DNA from: Myxococcus virescens
GTDB taxonomy: Bacteria; Myxococcota; Myxococcia; Myxococcales; Myxococcaceae
Direction of reading: 5' to 3'
DNA: 64,000 bases
Assembly (NCBI RefSeq): GCF_900101905.1
Contig: NZ_FNAJ01000005.1
Coordinates: 124,001-188,000, forward strand
Positions 51,672 to 60,325 of this stretch are shown one piece after another; position 1 is the stretch's first letter; each line of letters begins with the position of its first letter. Below the pieces are notes generated by a model. The model did not search any database, had not been told where the DNA came from, and saw only the letters and a program-made list of their open reading frames with translations. The translations under genes were made by a program, and so were the position numbers.

Positions 51672-51881
51672 TCAGCCTGCGACGAGCCTCCAGCTCTTCT
51701 GATGGTTCCGAGCCTCCCGTGCGTGCCGCAGGGCGCGGCGCTCGGCGATGTCCGCTTCGTGCAGGGCGCGGGCGTAGCGCACGCGTGCCGCCTCCGTCCC
51801 GGTCGCCAGGTCCTTGTCGGCCTGCTCCAGCTCGCGGCGGGCATCCAGCAGCTGCTGTTCGATGCGGTCCTCGTACGTCAT
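51672..51881 (-). CDS. 69-residue coiled-coil-like small protein
   Basis: ATG at 51881 with GAGGAG 8 nt upstream. The peptide ([20 protein letters not shown]...) is a nearly continuous charged helix with heptad-like spacing and ends in [12 protein letters not shown]. No cysteine, signal peptide or membrane segment. It lies 64 bp upstream of hemB on the same strand; the hemB dyad stands in that gap. Function unknown. Confidence 0.7.
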   Translation of the reverse strand: MTYEDRIEQQLLDARRELEQADKDLATGTEAARVRYARALHEADIAERRALRHAREARNHQKSWRLVAG

Positions 51882-52144
51882 GTCCGATGCTCCTCGTGGC
51901 TTGAGTGTGCCGCCGGGCGATGCATGGGCCGGACCGTGGAGCTCCAAAGAATCTGCAAGCCGCCAAGTCCCCGGAACAACGAGCTACCGCGGCGCGGCAG
52001 GCACCGCAGGCGTGCGAAGTGGCTTTCCCACAGGCGCGAACGGAGCGCCGCAGGGCGCGGCCAGGAGACCGTTCCGCCCGTCCGGACGACCGTCCGGCAA
52101 CCTGACGCAATGGATGGACCGTCCAGTCGTCTACAGTCCCGACC

Positions 52145-53068
52145 GTGACGAGCCAGGAACCCGCCATCGAAGTGAGGGGATTGAGAAAGACGTACCACCG
52201 GGCCTTCCGGAAGGGAGGCAACGAGGCCCTCCGAGGCATGGACCTGACGGTGCCGGTAGGAAGCGCCTTCGGCCTCATCGGCCCCAACGGTGCGGGCAAG
52301 ACGACCTTCATCAAGAGCATCCTCGGCATCGTCCAGCCCACGGAGGGGTCCATCCGGGTGCTGGGGGGCTCGCCCGAGGATCCGCGCATCCGCGCCCGCA
52401 TCGGCTACCTGCCCGAGCGCCTGCACCTGCCCGGCACCTGGACGGCGCCCGCCTTCCTGGCGACGGTGACGCGGCTGAAGGGCCTCCCCGTGGACCCGGC
52501 GGTGAACCTGCGCCTCCTGGAGCGCGTGGGCCTGTCGGACGCGGTGGGCCGGCGCATTGGCGGGTACTCCAAGGGCATGCGTCAGCGGTTGGGCCTGGCC
52601 GCGGCGCTGGTGGGCACCCCTTCCCTGCTGGTGCTGGATGAGCCCACGGACGGAATCGACCCCATGGGGCGGATGGAGGTGCGGCGCATCCTCCAGGACG
52701 AGGTGCAGCGAGGCACGACGCTGTTCCTCAACTCCCACCTGCTGGCGGAGACCGAGCGGGTCTGTGACCGCGTCGCCATCCTCGCGGGAGGCCGCGTGGT
52801 GCGCGAGGGCCGGCTGGAGGACCTGGCGCGCGGCGGCGTGCGGTGGCTGGTGCGCTTCGCCCCGGGCGCCAACACGGAGGCCCTGGTGACGGCAGGCTTC
52901 GTCCGAGGCGTCGCGGAGGGACACTACGTCGTCGAGGCGGAGGATCCGGCGGCGCTCAACCGGGCATTGGACCGGGCGCGCGCGGCGGGGGCATTGATGG
53001 TGGAGCTGCGGCGTGACGGAACGGACCTGGAGTCGGTGCTGATGGGAACAGTGGAGGCCGCGGCGTGA
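52145..53068 (+). CDS. ABC transporter ATP-binding protein
   Basis: 307 residues from the GTG at 52145. Walker A GPNGAGKTT (about 46-54), signature YSKGMRQRLG, Walker B LLVLDEPTDGID and the switch His in LNSHLL are intact. The C-terminal 90 residues form the accessory domain common in ABC-2-type exporter ATPases. The nearest homologues by pattern are multidrug or copper-type (NosF-like) ABC-2 exporters. The stop overlaps the permease start (GTGA), so the pair is coupled. The upstream 260 bp show no clear promoter. Cargo is unknown. Confidence 0.9.
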   Translation: MTSQEPAIEVRGLRKTYHRAFRKGGNEALRGMDLTVPVGSAFGLIGPNGAGKTTFIKSILGIVQPTEGSIRVLGGSPEDPRIRARIGYLPERLHLPGTWTAPAFLATVTRLKGLPVDPAVNLRLLERVGLSDAVGRRIGGYSKGMRQRLGLAAALVGTPSLLVLDEPTDGIDPMGRMEVRRILQDEVQRGTTLFLNSHLLAETERVCDRVAILAGGRVVREGRLEDLARGGVRWLVRFAPGANTEALVTAGFVRGVAEGHYVVEAEDPAALNRALDRARAAGALMVELRRDGTDLESVLMGTVEAAA

Positions 53069-53901
53069 AGCCCGTCCTGGGAATCGCGGGCTACGTGCTC
53101 CGTGAGGCGATGTCGCGCAAGTTCATCCTGGCGTTCATGGTGGGCATCACCCTGGTGCTGGCCACGGTGGCGCTGAGCTTGCGCATCGAAGTGGTGGACG
53201 GAGCGCTCGCGGCGTCTCGGCTGTTCGGCGAGGAGCTTCGCTCGAGCATCCGCTCCGTCGACGTGGCCCTGCGGCCCGTGTACCAGGCCGCGGCGTTCCT
53301 GGTGTTCTACGGCGGCATCCTGTTCGGCATCGTCGCGTGCTCGGACTTCGCGCCGTCGCTGATGTCACCGGGGCGCATCGAGCACCTGCTGGCGCTGCCC
53401 ATCCAGCGCTGGCACCTGCTGGCGGGGACCTTCCTGGGCGTGATGGTGCTGGCGCTGGGCGGGACGCTGTATGGGACGACGGGGCTGGTGCTCATCTTCG
53501 GCGTGAAGGCGGGGTACTGGACGGCGGGGCCGCTCATCGCGGGATTGCTGGCGTGCGTGGGCTTCGCGGCGGTGTACGCGGTGATGCTCACGGCGGCGAC
53601 GCTGGTGCGCAGCGCGGCGCTGTGCGCGGCCTCCGGCTTCGTCTTCCTGGTGGGAGGAATCATCGCGGGCTACCGGCAGCAGATGACGCCCTTCTTCGAG
53701 GAAGGGTTTGGACGCGAAGCCTTCCGGGCGGTGACGCTGGTGTTGCCGCGGCTGTCCGCGCTGGCCGTTGCCGCGGGCGACATCGCCGCGTCCACGCCGC
53801 TGGAGGTGCGCTCGCTGGGCTTGCTGTTGCTCGGTGTGCTGGTGTTTGGATTTGGAGCGTTGGCGGTGGGGTTCTGGCGCTTCGAGGGAAAGGATTACTG
53901 A
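53065..53901 (+). CDS. ABC-2-type transporter permease
   Basis: 278 residues from the GTG at 53065. It has six hydrophobic segments (about 22-42, 74-94, 115-140, 148-170, 175-198, 250-270) with cytosolic N-terminus, and the conserved SPGRIEHLLALPIQRWHLLAGTFLG element between helices 2 and 3 that marks ABC-2 permeases. It would form the membrane pore for the ATPase encoded just upstream. The next gene starts 2 bp after its stop, so three genes form one operon. Confidence 0.88.
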   Translation: MKPVLGIAGYVLREAMSRKFILAFMVGITLVLATVALSLRIEVVDGALAASRLFGEELRSSIRSVDVALRPVYQAAAFLVFYGGILFGIVACSDFAPSLMSPGRIEHLLALPIQRWHLLAGTFLGVMVLALGGTLYGTTGLVLIFGVKAGYWTAGPLIAGLLACVGFAAVYAVMLTAATLVRSAALCAASGFVFLVGGIIAGYRQQMTPFFEEGFGREAFRAVTLVLPRLSALAVAAGDIAASTPLEVRSLGLLLLGVLVFGFGALAVGFWRFEGKDY

Positions 53902-53902
53902 C

Positions 53903-55015
53903 ATGGACAACCGTGGACGCCGCCGGGTGTGGCTCGTCGTGGCGGCGATGCTGTTCGTGGTGGCCGCGGTGTTGATGCTCACCGGGCAGGGTGAAGAGCC
54001 CGCCATGGAGACGCCGAAGGTGGAATTCCCCCGGCGGATGCGGGCCCCCGAGCGGGAGCGCGCGGAACGGCGCCGGACGCATGTCCTGCCCGTGCAGGTG
54101 GACGCGGGCACGCCGGAGCGCGCGCGCCCCAGGGACCCCCTGCTGGCCGCCCTACCCCGCGGCGAGGGAAAGACAGCGGTGGTCATCGAGGCGAACGCGC
54201 TGCGGCACTCGCCCATTGGTGAGCTGCTGCTGGACTGCCTGATGCGGGATGGCGGGAAGCGGCTGCAGGAGCTGCGGAACCTCAGTGGCGTGGACCCGCT
54301 CCAGGACCTGGACCGCCTGGTCATCACCGATGAAGGGATGATGCTGTCAGGCAACTTCGGCAACGCGAAGTTCAAGGAGCTGCTGGGTGAGCGCGTGTCC
54401 ATGGACTACGGCGAAGGCGCCCGGGTGTACGAGCCGGGCGACATGACGGTGACGCGGCCGGATGGGACCACGGCGCGTGGCCGGAGCGAGGCCGCGGTGG
54501 CGACGTGGAACAACGAGCTGCTGGTGATTGGCAAGTCGCCGGATGAGGTGAAGGCGGTGGTGGACCGGGTGGAGGGCCGCGGCCCGGACGAGCCGCCCGC
54601 CATCTCCGAGGGCAGCACCTACGGGGAGATGTATGGCGTGCTGTCCGTGGACCAGCTCGCGCGGCTGCTGCCCAAGGAGCAGGCAGAGCTGGCGGACCGC
54701 ATCCGCCGGGTGGCCCAGAACGTGGAGCTCCACGTGGACGCGAGCGGCGATGTGGCGATGGTCGCCGAGGTCCGCGGCGCGAATGGCGACGAAGTCACGG
54801 ACCTGGGCAAGACGCTGGGCGCCGCGCTGAGCATGGCTCGCATCAAGGCACAGGCCGAAGGCGAGAAGGACCTGGCACAGTTGCTCGACTTCGCGCGTGT
54901 CCAGCCGGATGGCACGTCCTTCAAGCTGGAGATGGCGGTGCCGCTCGACGTCATCAAGCAGCGACTGGCGTTCTGCAAGGAAGAGCGGAGCGCGGCGGAG
55001 GCGGCCGAGCGGTAG
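53903..55015 (+). CDS. Membrane-anchored hypothetical protein of the ABC operon
   Basis: 370 residues from the ATG at 53903, with AAGGA about 6-10 nt upstream. A single N-terminal helix (VWLVVAAMLFVVAAVLMLTG, about 9-28) is followed by an Arg/Pro/Glu linker (about 30-80) and a soluble domain facing the periplasm (about 85-355) with alternating strands and helices (KTAVVIEANALRHSPIGELLL, LVITDEGMMLSGNFG, VELHVDASGDVAMVAEVRG). I recognise no family or catalytic site. Its position suggests a periplasmic partner of the exporter. A 14-bp hairpin follows 31 bp after the stop. Confidence 0.75.
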   Translation: MDNRGRRRVWLVVAAMLFVVAAVLMLTGQGEEPAMETPKVEFPRRMRAPERERAERRRTHVLPVQVDAGTPERARPRDPLLAALPRGEGKTAVVIEANALRHSPIGELLLDCLMRDGGKRLQELRNLSGVDPLQDLDRLVITDEGMMLSGNFGNAKFKELLGERVSMDYGEGARVYEPGDMTVTRPDGTTARGRSEAAVATWNNELLVIGKSPDEVKAVVDRVEGRGPDEPPAISEGSTYGEMYGVLSVDQLARLLPKEQAELADRIRRVAQNVELHVDASGDVAMVAEVRGANGDEVTDLGKTLGAALSMARIKAQAEGEKDLAQLLDFARVQPDGTSFKLEMAVPLDVIKQRLAFCKEERSAAEAAER

Positions 55016-55045
55016 GCCGGGAGTCGTCGCTTTCGCGCTGTCCAT

Positions 55046-55079
55046 GACGCCCCCTGGCCTTCCCTGGCCAGGGGGCGTC
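55046..55079. terminator. Perfect bidirectional hairpin terminator
   Basis: GACGCCCCCTGGCC pairs without mismatch with GGCCAGGGGGCGTC across a 6-base loop (TTCCCT). It lies between convergent genes (stop at 55015, and stop of the opposite gene at 55093), so it can end both transcripts. Confidence 0.8.
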
Positions 55080-55092
55080 GTCGTTCCTGGAA

Positions 55093-55746
55093 TCAGGGCT
55101 GGAGCGACACGCCCACGTCTTCCTGTTCGCGACGGCGCAGCTCCGCCGCGGCCTTCGCCGCGGTGAAGAGTGTGATGATGATATAGGCGCGGATGATGAG
55201 GGCGACGACGGGCACGCGCCCTCCCTCCGTGACGGTATCCACCACCGTGGTGAGCGCATCCGCGATGTACAGGATGCCGGCGAGGATGGGCGCCACCCGG
55301 GTGCCCCGGTAGGTAAAGAAGCCAAGCACCGCGACCACCACGCCGAAGAGGATGGAGCCCAGCCCCATCCCCGCGGCCTCCAGTGCCTCGCTCTCCACCA
55401 GCAGCCTGATGACGCCGAGCAAGGTGTTCACCCCGGCCAGGAAGTAGAGCATGTTCGCCGCGCGCTTGACCTGCTGCGACGGGTCCGTGTCCGAGCCTGG
55501 AAGTGCCTCCCCGTCGCGCGACACCGCCAGGCCCGTGCGAAAGACGCCGCTCTGGAGCAGGACGTTCAGCGAGCTCCCGTCAGGGAGCTTGAAGAACACG
55601 CCCCGCTTGAGCTCGGCCGCCCCACCGTCCAGCGTTCCCACGACCTTTCCATCCAGGGCGACGGTGAACTGCTTCCACCCCCAGCCCCACGACAACTCCA
55701 AGCGAGGCGGGCCACCCGCCTCCAGTGCCAGCTTCTTCGACCCCAC
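55093..55746 (-). CDS. Hypothetical membrane protein
   Basis: 217 residues from the GTG at 55746. The first 85 residues are a soluble beta-rich domain (LELSWGWGWKQFTVALDGKVVG, GVFFKLPDGSSLNVLLQSG). The remainder has four hydrophobic segments (about 97-113, 125-145, 148-168, 180-202) and a basic end (ELRRREQED). No family I can name. The next - strand gene upstream (55867) also encodes a small membrane protein; the 120-bp gap leaves co-transcription open. Confidence 0.7.
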   Translation of the reverse strand: MGSKKLALEAGGPPRLELSWGWGWKQFTVALDGKVVGTLDGGAAELKRGVFFKLPDGSSLNVLLQSGVFRTGLAVSRDGEALPGSDTDPSQQVKRAANMLYFLAGVNTLLGVIRLLVESEALEAAGMGLGSILFGVVVAVLGFFTYRGTRVAPILAGILYIADALTTVVDTVTEGGRVPVVALIIRAYIIITLFTAAKAAAELRRREQEDVGVSLQP

Positions 55747-55866
55747 GTGAATCCCCCTCCGTCGACCCCAAACCGGGTCAGGGGGGCGAAGCTAGCTGTC
55801 CTGTGGATGACCTTGCAAAGTCACGGGCGATTTCAGGCGGCGCCGTGGCGAAGCCTCGCGGCCCGC

Positions 55867-56247
55867 TCAGCCTCGCAGGGCCACGCCGAGGCCGATGATG
55901 ACCAGCATGGCCACATGGAACCAGCCGACGTTGCGGGCGAGCACGGCCCATCCCTCCCCTGAGCCAGGGGCGGCACCGCGCCGGATGTCCGCCAGCTCCT
56001 GGTAGCCCAGCACGAGCCCCACGAGGCCCGGCACGAACCCGATGAACCCCACCGTGGCGAAGATGAGCGCCAGCGTGGCGCGTTTGGAGGGTTTCTCTCC
56101 CAGCGCGACGGTGTGGCAGTGAAGGCAGAGCATGCGCCCCACCTGCCACCTGCGGCAGCCTTCACACAAGAAGGTGCCGCAGCGGCTGCACGTCCCCTCC
56201 GCGGGCCGCTCGGGATGAAGGGGGCACAGCGCGACCGTCGCATCCAT
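55867..56247 (-). CDS. Zinc-finger (B-box-like) plus DUF4190-like membrane protein
   Basis: 126 residues. The N-terminal 45 residues have a cysteine/histidine pattern (CPLHPERPAEGTCSRCG, CEGC, CLHCHTVAL) as in B-box-type zinc fingers. Two hydrophobic segments follow (about 60-82 and 108-124), with the GFVPGLVGLVLGYQELADIRRG element typical of DUF4190-like domains. This combination is common in myxobacteria and of unknown function; the finger should bind zinc and face the cytosol. ATG at 56247. Confidence 0.75.
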   Translation of the reverse strand: MDATVALCPLHPERPAEGTCSRCGTFLCEGCRRWQVGRMLCLHCHTVALGEKPSKRATLALIFATVGFIGFVPGLVGLVLGYQELADIRRGAAPGSGEGWAVLARNVGWFHVAMLVIIGLGVALRG

Positions 56248-56482
56248 GCCCGTTCTCTATCACGCCCCAGGGCGCGTCACGCCAGAGACAGTCCTCGCGG
56301 CCGGCTTCCCCTGAAGAAATACACCCTACAATGACAGGCACGAATAGGGCGGGCCCTCACCAGGGCTCGGTCGCGACATTCACTCCCCTCCCCTGGCGCG
56401 CCCCAGCCGATTGTTTGATATATCGTTGCGCGCTGCCGCTCTCAATTCCATGCGAGCACAGCCTCCTCAAGGGAGAATCCAC

Positions 56483-58147
56483 ATGCGCATCGTTTCGAAA
56501 GGGGCCCGTGGCCTTTCCGCACTGTTTGGCGCGGCGGCCCTGGCATCCATCGGTTGTGGTGATGTCCCGGACGCGTCGGAGAGCTCCCAGGCCGAGCTCC
56601 TGCACACAAGCGCCCCTCTGGATTGCCTCTCCTCCATCAAACCGGAGCGGGAGCTGCTCATCCAGGATGCGACCGTGCTGAATGACCCGGTGCGTACGGC
56701 CTGGTCCGGAGCGATGCTCAAGGTGCGCGGGGCCGCGGACGGCGCGTGGAGCTTCGGCCGACGATTGGCGGAGATGAGCGGCGACGTCGCTCCCTCCGAG
56801 TTCGTCCGCGACGGACTCCAGCGGGGTGCGGAACAGGACGCGGTCGCCCGCGCGCTCGTGCCCCAGCTCCTCGAAGCGTGGCCAAGACTCGCGGATGGCA
56901 CCCTGGACATGACGAAGGCGCCGCTGCGGCTGAAGGCCATCGTCAACCACGTGGACACCCACAATTCGGACCGGCACAGCGCTGGCGAGGGCCACCTGGT
57001 CTTCGATGCAATCGATGCGGACGGCAAGCCGCTGCCCCTCACCGCCACTCTCGTGTACGACCTGCCGGCATCCAAGCGCTCGGACGCGCTCCACTGGGCC
57101 CGGCAATGGCATGCACTCGCCACGCAGACGCCGGGTACGGAGGCATTCAACACCACCCTCCAGGCCGTCACCGACCGATTCACCGCCGCCCCAGGCCGGC
57201 TCCAGGTGAGCACGACGGAATCGATCCTCGACTCAGCGCGCTCGAAATCCACCGACGCGCGGCGCCTCGCGAAGGACTTCGGAAACCTGCTGTGCACCGA
57301 TAGCGCAGCCCCTACCGTGACGATCCTCTCGCCGAGCCCGGGCAGCGCCGTGCGCGGCACCATCACCCTGACGGCGAGCGCCTACGATGACGTCGGCGTC
57401 ACGCGCGTGGACTTCTTCTCAGGGTCCACCCTCATCGCCTCCGACACCCAGCCCCCTTTCATCGTGGACTGGGACACGACGACGTCCCCCTCCGGCACCC
57501 GGGCGCTGACAGCCCAGGCCTTCGACGCGGACGGCAACATGGGCATCTCCGACCCGGTGAGCGTCATGGTGGACAACTTCGCTCCCATCATTCTTTCGGG
57601 CACGCCCCAGTACAACCCACAGACCCTGAACTATGTGCGCGGCAACATCACCGTGGGCTGGACCGTGACGGACCAGTCCCTCTCAGGCGTGGTCCTGGCC
57701 GAGTTCTTCCAGGAGGGGTACCTCAAGGGCTCGCTGACGAGCCCCACCAGCTTTGGGTACACCTTCGCGTGGGACACGCGGGTGCTGGCCAATCGCCCCT
57801 ACAGCCTGACCCTGCGCGCGACTGACAGGGCAGGCAATGTCGCGATGCACACCCGTTCGCTGATCGTCGACAACGCGCCGCCCACGTCCGTCCTGACCGC
57901 ACCGGCCAACGGAGACGTCGTCAGTGGTGTCGTCACGTTGTCTGCCAATGCGAGTGACAGCCAATCGCTCTACTACGTCGCCTTCGAGATCGACGGCGTC
58001 ATCCAGACACCCTATTCGACCACCGCGCCCTTCACCCGGACGTGGGACACAACGGGCAAGTCCGGCACGCACGTCATTGTCGCCATCGCGTATGACCGCG
58101 CGGGCAACAGTCAACGCAGCAACGCCGTGACGGTCACCGTTCCGTGA
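56483..58147 (+). CDS. Secreted lipoprotein with repeated Ig-like domains
   Basis: 554 residues from the ATG at 56483 with GGGAG 8 nt upstream. The N-terminus (MRIVSKGARGLSALFGAAALASIGCG) is a lipoprotein signal. Residues about 35-275 form a domain I do not recognise. Residues about 275-554 hold three Ig-like beta-sandwich repeats of about 90 residues, each starting with a PTVTILSPSPGSAVRG / PPTSVLTAPANGDVVSG-type strand and containing Y/A-x-D-x-A/V-GN-type turns (AFDADGNMG, ATDRAGNVA, AYDRAGNS). Such repeats usually act as spacers or adhesive modules on the outer surface. A strong hairpin follows the gene. Substrate or partner unknown. Confidence 0.83.
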   Translation: MRIVSKGARGLSALFGAAALASIGCGDVPDASESSQAELLHTSAPLDCLSSIKPERELLIQDATVLNDPVRTAWSGAMLKVRGAADGAWSFGRRLAEMSGDVAPSEFVRDGLQRGAEQDAVARALVPQLLEAWPRLADGTLDMTKAPLRLKAIVNHVDTHNSDRHSAGEGHLVFDAIDADGKPLPLTATLVYDLPASKRSDALHWARQWHALATQTPGTEAFNTTLQAVTDRFTAAPGRLQVSTTESILDSARSKSTDARRLAKDFGNLLCTDSAAPTVTILSPSPGSAVRGTITLTASAYDDVGVTRVDFFSGSTLIASDTQPPFIVDWDTTTSPSGTRALTAQAFDADGNMGISDPVSVMVDNFAPIILSGTPQYNPQTLNYVRGNITVGWTVTDQSLSGVVLAEFFQEGYLKGSLTSPTSFGYTFAWDTRVLANRPYSLTLRATDRAGNVAMHTRSLIVDNAPPTSVLTAPANGDVVSGVVTLSANASDSQSLYYVAFEIDGVIQTPYSTTAPFTRTWDTTGKSGTHVIVAIAYDRAGNSQRSNAVTVTVP

Positions 58148-58213
58148 GCCACAGGCGGGCGCTGACGCCCCGGTAGCCCCCTGGTCTCACCTTGGCCGGG
58201 TGCCCCGTCGAAG

Positions 58214-58240
58214 GGCCGCGCCAGACCTGCTGGCGCGGCC
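58214..58240 (+). terminator. Hairpin terminator of the Ig-repeat lipoprotein gene
   Basis: GGCCGCGCCAG pairs perfectly with CTGGCGCGGCC around a 5-base loop (ACCTG), and TCTCTT follows. It is 66 bp after the lipoprotein stop. Confidence 0.7.
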
Positions 58241-58466
58241 TCTCTTCGGTCGCGATAGGGATGGCTCTTCACCCGTGAAGGTTCGAGCCGCCCCCCGCAC
58301 AGATCCCAGCGGGCGCTGCTAACGCACTGGGCTCTTGCCTTAAGTGGTGACGTCAAACCGCTCTTCAGGCCAGGGGTGCTGGATACGAGCTTTCGGATGG
58401 TCTGCCCCCCGATTTTCGGACCAGTTGAAGCGTGAGAGAGTCCTCGCGGCCTGGCGTGGCCCTCGT

Positions 58467-58710
58467 GTTGTGGTTCTCGATGACGTCGGGGTCCCACGCG
58501 CGCACGCGCTCCGCCAGGTGGTAGAGGAGGTCCGCCTCCGCCGAGTCGTCATCCGCCTGCGCTTCGATTGTCTCCGTCTCCCCGTCCGGGCTCCGGAGCG
58601 CCACGAGGAAGACGCGGTGGTGCGACGAGTCCAGGCCGGTGGTCTCCAGATCGAACTGCATGCGCGCAGCTCGTCGAAGGCGAGGTCGCGGAAGTCCCGG
58701 GCATGGACAG
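58467..58710 (-). pseudogene. Fragment of a 3'-5' exonuclease (DnaQ/family-B polymerase type) gene
   Basis: Read on the - strand: one frame gives ARDFRDLAFDELR (about 58706-58664), then the sense continues in another frame as MQFDLETTGLDSSHHR (from 58661), with FLVALRSPDGETETIEA and WDPDVIENHN. FDxETTGLD is the Exo I motif of DEDD exonucleases and DPDVIENHN the Exo II region. The reading frame changes between the two pieces, and homology stops right after ENHN, so the rest of the enzyme is missing. I infer a frameshifted and truncated relic. The sequence beyond the break (58365-58466) shows no family I can name. Confidence 0.7.
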
Positions 58711-58785
58711 ACAATTTCAACCCAGCCCCTATTGACAAACCTACCTGCTCCACCGAAGGTCCGGCGCTTTCAGGGGGAACGTGAC

Positions 58786-59871
58786 GTGAAGCGCTTTCCA
58801 TTGGCTATTTCGACTGCATTCATTATCATGAATATTTGGGGTTGCGGGGGTTCCGAAGGTACGGATGGCCTAGAGCCACTCACCCTCGCGCAACTGCCTG
58901 GCCAAGTGTACGTCGCGCAGGTCGAGGTGGATGACAGCTCGGTCTACGTGCTGAACTTCATCGAAGCCTCACAGCGCACCGAGCCGCCTCGGGCAACGCT
59001 TTATCGCACGCGCATCAGCGAGCCTCAGGAGACCGCCACGATCCTGGCGGAGGGCACCTTCAGCCGCTTCGTGCTCGGTCCCACGCACGTCTATTTCATC
59101 GAGCACGTGCGTGTCGATGCGACCCCGAACGCTGGATACCGTGAACTGGGCCGTCTCTTTCGCGTACCCAGGTCAGGTGGCAGCAAGGAACTGCTCGCCG
59201 AGGGGTTGGAGCTGGGATACACCGCAGAGCCAATCCTCGCGGGCCCCCACCTGTACTGGCTGGGCGAGGCGTATCAACCCACGAATTCAGTCTGGCGCAC
59301 GAGCACCGATGCGCCAAGCCCCATTGAACGTGTCGCCGAAGTCCCAGTGCATTCGGCGTACAACCTCATGCTGAGTGAGGCGTACTTCTACTGGCGGGAA
59401 AAAAGGACGGTGAGCGCCGCCCCCCTCGTGGTCAGCAACGCGCTGGTGAGACTGGACATCCAGGCGGAAGGCCCCCAAGAGGATGTACTCACCTGGCCCG
59501 ACGAAGAGGGGCTGGTAACGCCATATGCGCCCATTTCGATGGCGCTGACGCCCATTGGCCCCTTCGCCGTGTTTGGCGAGGATGACGAGCCCTCACGTAG
59601 GTTGGTGCATCTCCCGCTTGCGCCGCATCCAGCAGCCCAGCCCGCCGGCATCCAGGAGTTGCCCCCCGGAGCCGCGAGCCTCCGGTTTCACGCGGGGAGC
59701 CTCTACTACGTCTCGACGCACGCCCAGGGAATCCACCGGAGGAACCAGGAAGAGGGCCGCGTCTCCGTCCTCCTGCCGGACCTCCGTGGCATCAGCCAGC
59801 TGGCGGTGAGCGACCTGGGCCTCTTCTTCGTCAACGCCAGCAGGATTCAGCACCTCCCACACCCGGATTGA
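58786..59871 (+). CDS. Hypothetical lipoprotein, beta-propeller-like
   Basis: 361 residues from the GTG at 58786, with CAGGGGGAA about 8 nt upstream. The signal (MKRFPLAISTAFIIMNIWGCGG) has a lipobox Cys at about 20. The first codons are A/T-rich compared with the rest. The mature part repeats a pattern of short strands in which an observed value is reported from a location (VYVAQVEVDDSSVYVLNF, TFSRFVLGPTHVYFIEH, PILAGPHLYWLGEAY, LMLSEAYFYWREK, LRFHAGSLYYVSTHA, LAVSDLGLFFVNAS), about six or seven times. This resembles secreted beta-propeller lipoproteins, which are abundant in myxobacteria. No catalytic residues are evident; function unknown. Confidence 0.8.
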   Translation: MKRFPLAISTAFIIMNIWGCGGSEGTDGLEPLTLAQLPGQVYVAQVEVDDSSVYVLNFIEASQRTEPPRATLYRTRISEPQETATILAEGTFSRFVLGPTHVYFIEHVRVDATPNAGYRELGRLFRVPRSGGSKELLAEGLELGYTAEPILAGPHLYWLGEAYQPTNSVWRTSTDAPSPIERVAEVPVHSAYNLMLSEAYFYWREKRTVSAAPLVVSNALVRLDIQAEGPQEDVLTWPDEEGLVTPYAPISMALTPIGPFAVFGEDDEPSRRLVHLPLAPHPAAQPAGIQELPPGAASLRFHAGSLYYVSTHAQGIHRRNQEEGRVSVLLPDLRGISQLAVSDLGLFFVNASRIQHLPHPD

Positions 59872-59874
59872 GCA

Positions 59875-59894
59875 AGGGACGCTCGTCAGTCCCT
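59875..59894 (+). terminator. Short hairpin after the propeller-like lipoprotein gene
   Basis: AGGGAC pairs with GTCCCT across an 8-base loop, 3 bp after the stop codon. The stem is only 6 bp, so this is a weak candidate. Confidence 0.35.
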
Positions 59895-60038
59895 CTGGCT
59901 TCGAATCCAGGGTGGGACGCACCTGGAGCGTTCGGAGGGACGGGTACTGCGTCCTCCCGGGGATTGCTGGCCATCCCGGAAGGGGGCGCCCGAAGCACTC
60001 CACGGTGCGTGGCGAACCCTGGGCGGCACGGCTGGAAC

Positions 60039-60221
60039 TCAGAACTCCAGCGGCAGTTGAGGGCCGGGGATGATGTTCTCGATGTCAGGGTTGGCGTCGC
60101 CCGGCTGACGAGGTCCGCGCTCGGCCTTCAGCTTCTTGCGCTCCTCTTTCTTGGCGTCCTTCTCCTGCGGGTGCTGCTTGCGCGCCTGTTCCTTCTGACG
60201 CTTCGTAGACCTTCCTGGCAT
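60039..60221 (-). CDS. 60-residue basic small protein
   Basis: ATG at 60221 preceded by GGGG. The first 35 residues are Lys/Arg/Gln/Glu-rich and helical ([16 protein letters not shown]...), the rest is extended with [20 protein letters not shown]. The sharp change from charged helix to Pro/Asn-rich tail and the GC-rich third positions suggest a real conserved gene, but no family is recognised. It begins 5 bp after the break point of the truncated cold-shock gene, whose reading frame runs on into it in a different frame. Confidence 0.6.
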   Translation of the reverse strand: MPGRSTKRQKEQARKQHPQEKDAKKEERKKLKAERGPRQPGDANPDIENIIPGPQLPLEF

Positions 60222-60226
60222 TGCGC

Positions 60227-60325
60227 CCCGTCCGACTGGATTGCAGTGTGGTGGCAGAACACGTCAGGTCCCCCGCCAACCTGGGCGATGAAGCCAAAGC
60301 CCTTTGCGTCGTTGAACCACTTCAC
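60227..60325 (-). pseudogene. Truncated cold-shock protein gene
   Basis: On the - strand the 33 codons from GTG at 60325 read [15 protein letters not shown], then [16 protein letters not shown], the first half of a CspA-type domain including RNP1 (KGFGFI) and RNP2 (VFCHH). A normal protein of about 67 residues would continue with FRTL...EGQ...VEFDV...; instead the frame continues into unrelated sequence ([13 protein letters not shown]) overlapping the 60-residue gene. The usual MATGT start is also lost: upstream codons read SYAFT, with no ATG or ribosome-binding site. It is a relic lacking the C-terminal strands of the barrel. Confidence 0.75.

Larger units (their letters stand above)
58148..58785. 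other. 638-bp gap with hairpin and exonuclease relic
   Basis: This gap contains the terminator (58214-58240), a stretch without recognisable content (58241-58364), the exonuclease relic and its unrecognised downstream flank (58365-58710), and about 75 bp before the next lipoprotein gene. That last part is A/T-richer (58711-58745) and probably holds its promoter. Confidence 0.5.
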
